From contig JBEKLJ010000115.1 in assembly GCA_050010255.1 (NCBI GenBank), forward strand, positions 1 to 10,901: 10,901 nucleotides of DNA, given 5' to 3'. A program made the translations under genes and the position numbers. The DNA is from JBEKLJ01 sp050010255. Lineage in GTDB: Bacteria > Acidobacteriota > Terriglobia > Bryobacterales > Bryobacteraceae. Below are positions 4,398 to 10,901 of the stretch, in pieces (within the stretch, counting starts at the first letter, position 1; every line of letters starts with the position of its first letter). The notes beneath the pieces were generated by a model. The model was not told where the DNA came from and did no database searches. It saw nothing but the letters and a program-made list of their open reading frames with translations.

Positions 4398-7300
4398 TCA
4401 GGCGGCGGCGACGGCTTCGTATTCGCGCCAGGCGGTGAGCAGGGGAAAGTAGAGGCCCATGCGGATGGGCCGCGAATCCAGGCGGCCCATCAGCCCGGCG
4501 TAGCGGGTCATTTGCTCGCGGTAGCGTTCGAGCTCGTTGTCAAGAAACGCCCGCAAATCGCCGCCCGCGTGGGTGCTGGTCTTGAAGTCGACGATCCAGC
4601 GCGCGCCCGCGTCATCCACAAAGGTGCGGTCGATTCTCACGGAGAGCAGCGTTGCACCGGCCAAGCCGCTGAGCGCGTACTCGGACTGCGCGCCGTCGTG
4701 CTCGCCGAGGATCCAGCGGCCGCGCGGGTCGGTGAGTGTGTTGAGCACGGCGCGCTCGACCGCCGCGGCCGCGCCCGCCAGCTCGCTCCGGGGCACGCCG
4801 AGCCTGCGCAGCGCGGCCTCAAACGCCGGACGGCGCGCGCCGGCGTGCGCTTCATCCCAGGCGGCGAGACCCTCAATGGCGACTTGGTGCAGCACGCGGT
4901 GGACAACCGTGCCGACGTGGCGCAGCGTGTCGCCGACCCACTCGAACGCCGGGGCGTGGCGCTCCACCATCGCTTCGGCGGCTTCGACCGCAACGGCCCG
5001 CGGAGGATCGGGCAGCACCCAGCCCGAAACCAGGCGGCGGATCGGCGGCGACGAGACGGCGACGGCACCGGCGGCAGGTGCGGCCACAGCGGAGGGCAGC
5101 GCGCGCGCGACGGCGGCGGCGAATTCATCCTTGACGGCCGGCCAGAGCTTTGCGAGCAGCGAGCGCCGATGGGGCGCAACCAGCGTGGCCGCTGCACTGT
5201 CCCAGGCGGCTCGCCCGAGCAGGTGCAACTGCCTTTTGGCGCGCGTTGCGCCTACGTAGAGCAGGCGACCGACTTCGTTATCCGCCTTGGCCTTCTCGAT
5301 CGCCTTCACGTAGTCGTAGAGGCGGTCGCTCTCTGTGCCGGCGGGCTTCACGGGCGCCAGCAGTAGGTCCGGCCCGTACTCGCCCGGCCGCTCGAGCCAG
5401 GCCAGCAGGCGCGGTTCATCGCCCCGGACCCAACGGTCGAGGCCGGGCAGGATGACAATGTCGAACTCAAGCCCCTTGGCCTTGTACATGGTCATGACCT
5501 GGAGCGACTCGCCGGCTTCGGGGTCCGCCGCGGCGAAGAGCCCCTCCATGCGACCGGCCAGAGCGTCCGTATCGGCGTCGCCGCCCTGCTCGGCCCCTTC
5601 GAGCAGATCGAAGAAAGCCTGGGCGGTCTCGAGGTCGCCGGGATTGACGGCCGAGGCCGGGCCGCCAAGCGACATCCAGACGCCCTCGACCCAGCGGCGC
5701 AGGCTGGGGCCGCGGTGGGCGAGCGCGGCAGCCAGCGCGGCGCGCACGCGCAAAAGCCGCGCGCGGCCGTCGGCGCTGAGCGCCGCCAGGCGCTCGGCGT
5801 CGTGCATGAGGTTCCAGATCGCGCCCTCCGGGTCATCCGAGGCGAGCGCGTGCAGATCGTCGAGCGTCAGCCCGCACCAGGGCGCGCGCAGGAGAGCCAG
5901 CCAGGCGATGCGATCGGCCGGGTTGAGGAGTGCCCGGGTGAGCGCCAGCAAGTCCTCCGTGATGGCGACCTCGGCGAGTTGGTCGATCTCGACCGCGCGG
6001 TAGCAAATGCCGGCATCGCGCAGCGCCCTAAGGATCCAGGGGATGTGCGCTCGCGCGCGCACCAGGATGGCGATGCGGGCGGCTGAGTCACGCTGGCGCG
6101 CCTGGCGCACGATCTCGACCACGCGCGCGGCCTCGGCGTTGTCGTCCTTGGCCAAGAACGGATGAACCGAGACGGCCGGCTCGCTGCCGGCGCCGTGGAC
6201 TGCTTCGGAAGCGGCGAAGCGCACGGCGCCCCTCACCACGTCGTCGGCCTGGGCGAGCACGCCAGGGAAGACGCGATTCACCCAGTCCACAATTCCCTGC
6301 TCCGAGCGGAAGTTCGTCGTGAGTTGCACAGGATCGAGCGGCACTTGGGGGAGGCCCTCACGGGCGGCGCGAAGAAACAGGCCGACCTCGGCCTCGCGGA
6401 AGCGGTAGATGGACTGCATCGGGTCGCCGACGGCGAACAGCGTGCGACCGTCGTCGGCCTGCCAGCCGGCGGTGAGCCTGCGCAGCAGCTCGAACTGGGT
6501 GACCGAGGTGTCTTGGAACTCGTCGACGAGCAGGTGCTCGATGCGGGCGTCGAAAGCGAGGCCCAGATCGGTTGGCTCGTCCTCCTCACCAAGCGCCTGG
6601 AGCGCGCGCAGCGAGACCTCGGTGAAATCCACCTGGCCGCGCTCGCTGAAAACGAGGAGCAACTGGGCGGCCGCGGCCAGGAGCACCGGCACCACGGCCT
6701 CGAGAGCCTCCCACTGCTGGGGGTCATAGGCATGCGGTGGGAGCTTGGGGATCTCAGCCAGCCGTAGGCGGAATTCCTCGTGTTCGCCGAGGCTGGCCAG
6801 CAGCTCCTGGAACCACTGCTTCTGGAGCGGGTACTGAGGAGGAAAGCCGATGGTGCGTTTCACGCCGCCGGGCTTCCGCCAACCGCCCTCATCAGTCAGC
6901 AGCAGCTTGGCTAGCCCGCGCCAGGCTTCGAACTCCTCCACTCCGGCCGCCGGAAGCGCGACCAAGCCGGCGCAGGCCGCGATCGGGTCGCCCGCGTCAA
7001 CGTTGCGGGCCGCATGAGCGGCCAGGGCGACGATCTCGTGGGCCAGCTCAGCCGGCACAGCCGCCCGCAGGCGCGCCAGAGATTCCCCGATCACGTTCCG
7101 CAGGCTGCCTTCAAGTACCGGGCGGGCCTCGGCGGGCTGCACGCCGGCCAGGTGGCGCAGCCACTGGTCGCGACGAGCCAGCATGTTCGCGAGCAGCGCC
7201 TCAAGCGCGGAGGCATTGTTATCCAGGTGCAGCAGGACGCGCTCGAGGTGCGGGCTCAAGGCGTCGCCGGAGAGCAGCGCCACGGTGCGGCGCGCGGCCT

Positions 7301-7760
7301 CGGCGTAAAGCGCGGAGGCGTCCGCGGTGACTTCCGGCGGCGCGCCGAGGCGCGAAAGCCAGGGCATGCGGCCGGTGAGTGACGCCGAGAGCGAGTCGAT
7401 GGTGCGAATGTTGAGCCGGCTCGGGTTCTCGCTCAAGCGCCAGAGGCGCGCGGCGTCGCGGGCGGCGACGGCGCGGGCCAGGCGATGCGTGAGCGCCTCG
7501 TGCGGTGCGTCCGGCGCGGGGCCAGAGGCGCTCGCGAGCGCGTCCAGCACGCGGCGGCGCATCTCCCCGGCAGCCTTCCGCGTGAAAGTGATCGCCACGA
7601 CCGATTCCGGCTGCTCCACCCGCGCCAGCAGGACCAGGTAGCGCTGGATGAGCAGCTCGGTCTTCCCCGAACCGGCCGGTGCTTGGACGATGAAGGACCG
7701 CGCGGGATCGAGCGCGCGCTCGCGCTGGGCCGCATCCGGAGCACGTCTCGCCTCAGGCAT
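4398..7760 (-). CDS. AddA-like UvrD-family helicase-nuclease (double-strand break repair)
   Basis: A 1120-aa superfamily 1A helicase with a C-terminal RecB-type nuclease; with the AddB-like partner it should unwind and resect DNA ends for RecA-dependent repair. Helicase motifs run in order: Walker A APAGSGKT 27-34, motif Ia AITFTRKAAGEM near 56-67, motif II DEFQD 413-417, motif III VGDPMQSIYRFREAE near 440, motif IV TTNFRSEQG near 478, motif V MYKAKGLEFD near 755, motif VI YVGATRAKRQL near 830. The nuclease has GTVVHRVLH, a conserved IDR, VDFKTS with Asp1058 and Lys1060, and YREQMTRYA; these metal- and catalysis-related residues are intact, so both activities are likely retained. The size matches AddA/RecB-like proteins. 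ATG 7760 is chosen: GGAGGAA lies just upstream and it overlaps the AddB-like stop by 8 nt (ATGCCTGA), indicating translational coupling. The frame stays open upstream within the partner gene, but those residues are Arg/Pro/Ser-rich shadow sequence. Confidence 0.93.
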   Translation of the reverse strand: MPEARRAPDAAQRERALDPARSFIVQAPAGSGKTELLIQRYLVLLARVEQPESVVAITFTRKAAGEMRRRVLDALASASGPAPDAPHEALTHRLARAVAARDAARLWRLSENPSRLNIRTIDSLSASLTGRMPWLSRLGAPPEVTADASALYAEAARRTVALLSGDALSPHLERVLLHLDNNASALEALLANMLARRDQWLRHLAGVQPAEARPVLEGSLRNVIGESLARLRAAVPAELAHEIVALAAHAARNVDAGDPIAACAGLVALPAAGVEEFEAWRGLAKLLLTDEGGWRKPGGVKRTIGFPPQYPLQKQWFQELLASLGEHEEFRLRLAEIPKLPPHAYDPQQWEALEAVVPVLLAAAAQLLLVFSERGQVDFTEVSLRALQALGEEDEPTDLGLAFDARIEHLLVDEFQDTSVTQFELLRRLTAGWQADDGRTLFAVGDPMQSIYRFREAEVGLFLRAAREGLPQVPLDPVQLTTNFRSEQGIVDWVNRVFPGVLAQADDVVRGAVRFAASEAVHGAGSEPAVSVHPFLAKDDNAEAARVVEIVRQARQRDSAARIAILVRARAHIPWILRALRDAGICYRAVEIDQLAEVAITEDLLALTRALLNPADRIAWLALLRAPWCGLTLDDLHALASDDPEGAIWNLMHDAERLAALSADGRARLLRVRAALAAALAHRGPSLRRWVEGVWMSLGGPASAVNPGDLETAQAFFDLLEGAEQGGDADTDALAGRMEGLFAAADPEAGESLQVMTMYKAKGLEFDIVILPGLDRWVRGDEPRLLAWLERPGEYGPDLLLAPVKPAGTESDRLYDYVKAIEKAKADNEVGRLLYVGATRAKRQLHLLGRAAWDSAAATLVAPHRRSLLAKLWPAVKDEFAAAVARALPSAVAAPAAGAVAVSSPPIRRLVSGWVLPDPPRAVAVEAAEAMVERHAPAFEWVGDTLRHVGTVVHRVLHQVAIEGLAAWDEAHAGARRPAFEAALRRLGVPRSELAGAAAAVERAVLNTLTDPRGRWILGEHDGAQSEYALSGLAGATLLSVRIDRTFVDDAGARWIVDFKTSTHAGGDLRAFLDNELERYREQMTRYAGLMGRLDSRPIRMGLYFPLLTAWREYEAVAAA

Positions 7761-10440
7761 CGTCTTCCTCCGCGGAGTCGAGCGCCGAGGCGGAGACCTC
7801 GGCCTCGTGGATGCGGCAGAGCGGCATGAGCGAGCAGGTCCGGCAAACGTTGAGAGACTTGGGATCGACCTCGGCGGCGCCGGCGCGGAAATCGGCGCCG
7901 AGCCGTTCCAAAACCGGCCGCCATTCCGCAATCAGCGCTTCGGGATCGCGCTCCTCTGCGCCCGGCACGAGACCCGCTCGCGCCGCAAAGCCTCGGAAGG
8001 CAATATCCCCAGTGCGAACCTTGCCGAAGAGGACCGCGGCGAGCGGGCCGGTGTGCGCGGTTGCATAGACGGGCAGTTGCGGCTCTTCGGGCCGCTCGCC
8101 CTTCCAATCGGAGGGTGTCGCGCGACCAGTCTTGTAGTCGATGATGACGTCGCCGCCCTCGGCGAGGCGGTCGATGCGGTCCACGCGGACCTTCACGCGG
8201 ATGCCGCCGAGGTCAGCGTAGTGCTCGCCCTCAACCTCGACGACGGTGAAGGGCGCGCGGCCCTTTTCGTTTTCAAGCCAGGCCAGCAGCAGCCGCTCGA
8301 GCCGCCGCTGCTCGAGGGCGGCGAAGCGCGCGGGCAGATCCTGGTCGCGGCGCTCGGCCAGCCAGGCCAGCGCGCGCTCGATGCCGGCGCGGACCACCTC
8401 GGCGAGTTCCTGATCGGAGGCCTCCACAAGGCGCGAGTGGGTGCTGAGCTCGTTCCAGACGTGCGCCAGCGCGCGGTGGACGAGCTGGCCGCGGTCCGCG
8501 GGGCTGAGCCCGGGGACGGGCTGCGCCAGCGGCTCCGCGCCCAGACGCAGCGCGGCGAAGGCGCGGAAGGGGCACAGCGCCTGAAGCTGAAATATGCGCG
8601 TCCCACCGGCCTGATGCGCGGCGCCGGCGAGCGGCGGGCCGCGGCGGTCTTCGAGCGCCTCCATGGCAGACGAACGGCGGATCAGCTCGGCATAGCTGGG
8701 CGGCGCATCTTCACCGAACAACGCGGCGCTGATCTCGGGCACCCGCCGGATGAGCGGACTCGGGGCCAACTCGCGATCGTCCTGGCCGCGCAACGCGTGG
8801 CTGACGACGATATCCGACGCGCTCGAAAGCAGCCGCTCAGTGACCATGCGCGCGAAAGCCAACTCGCGCTCCGGGGAGGCGTGGGGCAGGCCGCGCTCGC
8901 GCTGGAGCCGGAGCGGAAGGAACGGATCGGGTCTCGACGCGGTGGGCCAGGACTCATCGTCCAGGCCGGCGATCCAGAGGTGATCGAAGCGGAGCCCCGC
9001 GGTTTCTAGCAGGCCGAGAATCTGAACTGGTGCGGCCGCGCTCTCGGGCTGGAAGATGGCCTGCTCGGCCATGCGGCGCAGGTGGCTCAGCGCCTCGGAG
9101 CGACTCATCTGGGCGGAGACGGTCTCCAGGCTGGCGAACTCGGAGAGCAGCCTGTGCCAGCGCTCGACGGTCTGGAACTCGGCGCTCCCCAGCGGCCGGC
9201 CTCCCGGCCAACCCAAGGCGCCGAGCAGCGCGGAGAAGGTGCGCGCCCAGCCCGCCGGCGCCTGGCGGTGCGTAACCGCCGCGACCTCGCGCGACCAGCC
9301 CGCCAGAAGCCGCGCCAGCTCGTGGCAGCCGCAGCGGCGCGCCAGCCGCTCAATGCGGGCTGCGGAGACTTCGAGGCTGCCATAGCAGCGCAACTCGGCC
9401 TCCAGGGCGGCGCGAAGCGTCCATTCCGCCTCCGCTCCGCGGAAAAACCGGGAGCGCAGCAGCGCGCTCACGAGCGCCAGCTCGTTGCGCTCCGGCTCGA
9501 GCGAGAGCGCCAGCAAGGCGGCGTGCACCAACGGATACGAGGCCAGCGCGGAGCTTGCGGACATGTTGAACAGCGAGGCGTGCACCGCGGCACCGGGCAG
9601 GACCGACGGCGGGTCGAGCACCTCGGCGAAGATGCGCCCAATGCCGCGCGCGGTCTGGAGATCGCGGACCACAACGGCGATCTCGCCCGCCTGGCCCCGC
9701 TCCAGGAGACCGCGCACCCAGCGCGCGGCGGCCGCGAGCTCAGCGGCGCCGTCGGGGAACGCAATGCGGCGCGCTACCGGTTCCGCCTCCGGCGATGCTG
9801 CCGCAACAACGGCCAAGTCGACGCCGGCCCGCTCCAGCGCGTTCAGAAAAGCCCGCTGCTGCGGCGTGAACTCGTCGAAGCCGGCGAGAATGACCCGCGC
9901 GGGCAGATGCAAGCCGGCGAGCCGTTCGGCCAGAGTGTCGGGCAGGCGAGCCCGGTCTAGCCAGCCTTCAGATCGGCACGCTTCCTCGAATGCACTGGCC
10001 CAGGCCAGGAAGGCGCGAGCGTCGTCGGAGGTCTGGGGCTCCACGGCGGAGCGCTCCAGCCGCCAGGAGTGCATCAGTTCCCAAGATTGCTCGGCGGTGG
10101 TAGCCGTGGGCGCCACGTGCAGCAGCCCGTCGGCGTGCGGGGACTGCTCGATCGCGCGCTGCCAGACCAGGTGCGCCTGGTGGGCTTCGAGCAGCACCGG
10201 AATCGCGCCGGCGGCGGCGAGAGCGGCGGTGTCCCAAAGCTCCGCCAGCCAGGCCGGCCAGTGCAGAATGACGGGCGCGGCCCAGACCTGGCGGCCGGCG
10301 GCCTGCTCGCTCCGGTTGTAGTGCTGCTCCAGCGCGCGCGCCAAGCGGCGGCTGGCGGTCAGGATCAGAGCGCCGGCGCGCGCCTGCTCGAGCGCGTCCT
10401 CGAGCGACACTTCGCGGCGCGTCTCGAAAGCCGGCCCCAT
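7753..10440 (-). CDS. AddB-like PD-(D/E)XK nuclease, TIGR03623-type probable DNA repair protein
   Basis: An 895-aa partner subunit of the AddA-like enzyme. The length and the opening segment GALILTASRRLARALEQHYN fit the TIGR03623 family, which is related to AddB. At the place of the AddB Walker A it reads LTASRRLARAL, with no GxxGxGK(S/T), so this subunit should not hydrolyse ATP. The C-terminal nuclease shows VDRID (754-758) and IIDYKTG with Asp768 and Lys770, followed by QLPVYA. Four cysteines fit the AddB iron-sulfur pattern: Cys623 (ALCPFRAFA) before the nuclease, and Cys866, Cys869 and Cys875 (CX2CX5C) after it. It is the first gene of the operon and ends with an 8-nt overlap into the AddA-like gene. 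ATG 10440 has no clear ribosome binding site; a TACAAT hexamer lies 14 nt upstream, implying a very short leader. The protein may serve for Chi-like sequence recognition, as AddB does, but the local recognition sequence cannot be read from here. Confidence 0.88.
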   Translation of the reverse strand: MGPAFETRREVSLEDALEQARAGALILTASRRLARALEQHYNRSEQAAGRQVWAAPVILHWPAWLAELWDTAALAAAGAIPVLLEAHQAHLVWQRAIEQSPHADGLLHVAPTATTAEQSWELMHSWRLERSAVEPQTSDDARAFLAWASAFEEACRSEGWLDRARLPDTLAERLAGLHLPARVILAGFDEFTPQQRAFLNALERAGVDLAVVAAASPEAEPVARRIAFPDGAAELAAAARWVRGLLERGQAGEIAVVVRDLQTARGIGRIFAEVLDPPSVLPGAAVHASLFNMSASSALASYPLVHAALLALSLEPERNELALVSALLRSRFFRGAEAEWTLRAALEAELRCYGSLEVSAARIERLARRCGCHELARLLAGWSREVAAVTHRQAPAGWARTFSALLGALGWPGGRPLGSAEFQTVERWHRLLSEFASLETVSAQMSRSEALSHLRRMAEQAIFQPESAAAPVQILGLLETAGLRFDHLWIAGLDDESWPTASRPDPFLPLRLQRERGLPHASPERELAFARMVTERLLSSASDIVVSHALRGQDDRELAPSPLIRRVPEISAALFGEDAPPSYAELIRRSSAMEALEDRRGPPLAGAAHQAGGTRIFQLQALCPFRAFAALRLGAEPLAQPVPGLSPADRGQLVHRALAHVWNELSTHSRLVEASDQELAEVVRAGIERALAWLAERRDQDLPARFAALEQRRLERLLLAWLENEKGRAPFTVVEVEGEHYADLGGIRVKVRVDRIDRLAEGGDVIIDYKTGRATPSDWKGERPEEPQLPVYATAHTGPLAAVLFGKVRTGDIAFRGFAARAGLVPGAEERDPEALIAEWRPVLERLGADFRAGAAEVDPKSLNVCRTCSLMPLCRIHEAEVSASALDSAEEDDA
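7765..7771 (-). promoter_or_regulatory. Ribosome binding site of the AddA-like gene inside the AddB-like gene
   Basis: GGAGGAA on the minus strand ends 4 nt before ATG 7760, while the AddB-like stop codon is at 7755-7753. The site supports translation coupled to the upstream gene and fixes the AddA-like start. Confidence 0.7.
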
Positions 10441-10454
10441 ATCGAAGACCGACC

Positions 10455-10460
10455 ATTGTA
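10455..10460 (-). promoter_or_regulatory. Possible -10 hexamer of the AddB/AddA-like operon
   Basis: TACAAT on the minus strand differs from TATAAT at one base and lies 14 nt before ATG 10440. No convincing -35 is visible; the upstream DNA is the edge of the hairpin array. If it is used, the leader would be about 7 nt. Confidence 0.3.
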
Positions 10461-10462
10461 AT

Positions 10463-10682
10463 GCCCCACTACGGCGCTCTGTGGGGCGGAGCGCCAGCTC
10501 CGCGGCCGACCGCCGGGTCGGCCTGGCCCGGGCTTGAGAGCCCGGCGGCGAGTTTGAGAACTCGCCCTACACGTGGGGCGAACCCTCTGGTTCGCCAGCC
10601 GGCCCTCTGGCTGGCCGTGCAGGGCTTGAGAGCGCACCGGCGGGACGTGGCCGTCCCGCGCGGGCGTAGCCGCCCGCCCCAC
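10463..10682. repeat. Array of nine adjacent tetraloop hairpins in two bounded modules
   Basis: Nine hairpins follow one another with 0-10 nt between them. Each has a stem of 7-8 bp and a 4-nt loop: 10486-10503 (loop GCCA), 10504-10523 (GCCG), 10528-10545 (TGAG), 10547-10566 (TGAG), 10577-10596 (CTCT), 10598-10615 (CTCT, one G-T pair), 10617-10637 (TGAG, with a 3-nt AGG bulge), 10640-10659 (TGGC), 10660-10677 (TAGC). Stem sequences differ but loops recur. The same closing inverted repeat brackets two modules: GTGGGGCG 10481 with CGCCCTAC ending 10570, and GTGGGGCG 10573 with CGCCCCAC ending 10682. A further GCCCCAC at 10463-10469 can pair with GTGGGGC 10481-10487. The array fills almost the whole thrB-addB spacer; neither strand encodes a credible protein. 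Confidence 0.85.
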
Positions 10683-10689
10683 CGTGCGG

Positions 10690-10901
10690 CTAGCCCTCGC
10701 CGGTCAATTCGTAGCCGCGGGGGGCGATTTCGGTCCAGAGCACTTCCGCCGCGCGGCCGTGCAGGGCGAAGACCTGGCACACCAGATCGCAAACCTGTTC
10801 GTAGCCGCGCTCATAGAACACCAGGATGGAAGGACCCGCGCCGCTGAGCACGCAGCCCAGCAGGCCCGGCGCGCGGAGCTTGACGATTTCCTCGAGGCCA
10901 G
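10690..10901 (-). CDS. thrB: Probable homoserine kinase, C-terminal part (runs off the right edge)
   Basis: The C-terminal 69 residues of a GHMP-superfamily kinase are visible. The reading GLEEIVKLRAPGLLG, then CVLSGAGPSILVFYERGY, contains the conserved GHMP motif 3 (LSGAGPS), whose glycine-rich loop helps shape the substrate and phosphate site. In homoserine kinase the context is typically 'L-G-x-x-LSGAGPS', as here, and the tail EVLWTEIAPRGYELTGEG fits the end of ThrB. The enzyme would phosphorylate L-homoserine with ATP on the route to threonine. Motifs 1 and 2 lie outside the window, so another GHMP kinase cannot be excluded. The TAG stop is at 10690-10692, eight nt from the outer boundary of the hairpin array, which lies downstream in its transcript and separates it from the same-strand repair operon. 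Confidence 0.72.
   Translation of the reverse strand, partial: GLEEIVKLRAPGLLGCVLSGAGPSILVFYERGYEQVCDLVCQVFALHGRAAEVLWTEIAPRGYELTGEG

Noticed and set aside
7761..7931. N-terminal extension of the AddA-like protein from an upstream in-frame ATG
   Set aside because: The extra 57 residues are Arg/Pro/Ser-rich and overlap the AddB-like iron-sulfur cysteine region; the ATG at 7760 has a strong ribosome binding site and leads directly into conserved sequence.
7648..9009. Long plus-strand open frame (453 codons) opposite the AddB/AddA-like genes, with others at 4512-5366, 9082-9960 and 9485-10321
   Set aside because: They are antisense to genes with complete, well-ordered motifs. Their translations are Arg/Ala/Gly-rich with no recognisable domain, as expected for GC-rich antisense frames.
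10481..10682. CRISPR array or intrinsic terminator as an explanation of the hairpins
   Set aside because: There are no identical repeats with unique spacers, and no T tract follows any stem. The number and packing of stems go beyond a terminator.
10461..10847. Open frames on both strands through the hairpin array
   Set aside because: They arise from palindromic GC-rich DNA without stops and encode no recognisable protein; one overlaps the thrB reading frame on the other strand.

Overview
The window is GC-rich, gene-dense bacterial DNA. Gene content and intergenic style best fit an Acidobacteriota genome of the Solibacter/Bryobacter type. This is an inference from protein flavour (tandem cobalamin-type radical SAM proteins, an AddA/AddB-like pair of the TIGR03623 kind, a degenerate cold-shock-like protein) and from hairpin-rich spacers; no marker gene is present to prove it.

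Layout, left to right. Positions 1-1889 (minus strand) hold two tandem radical SAM proteins with B12-binding-type N-termini. The upstream one is complete (483-1889); the downstream one starts at 419 and runs off the left edge. A 570-base spacer (1890-2459) separates them from a divergent plus-strand group. That spacer holds short inverted repeats, one copy of a 23-bp dispersed repeat and an extended -10 promoter. The plus-strand group encodes RNA-binding-type proteins: a 97-aa RRM protein (2460-2753), an 81-aa basic protein with an acidic tandem-repeat tail (2819-3064), and a 190-aa protein with a cold-shock-like N-terminus and an unrecognised C-terminal half (3191-3763). A 104-aa CxCC protein (3844-4158, minus) converges on it and looks leaderless. 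A hairpin-rich spacer (4159-4397) carries the second copy of the 23-bp repeat.

Positions 4398-10440 (minus) hold a two-gene recombinational repair operon. An AddB-like PD-(D/E)XK nuclease with a four-Cys iron-sulfur pattern is followed, with an 8-nt overlap, by an AddA-like UvrD-family helicase-nuclease. Together they probably form a RecBCD/AddAB-type end-processing machine. The last gene is the C-terminus of a GHMP kinase, probably homoserine kinase ThrB (10690-10901, minus, cut by the right edge).

The most unusual element is the thrB-addB spacer. About 200 bp consist of nine consecutive, nearly abutting short hairpins, each with a 7-8 bp stem and a 4-nt loop. They are grouped in two modules, each bounded by the same GTGGGGCG ... 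CGCCC(C/T)AC closing inverted repeat. No protein-coding explanation is apparent. This is the best candidate in the window for an under-described structure; it could be a palindromic mobile or amplifying element, a structured RNA, or a transcript-processing or termination region.
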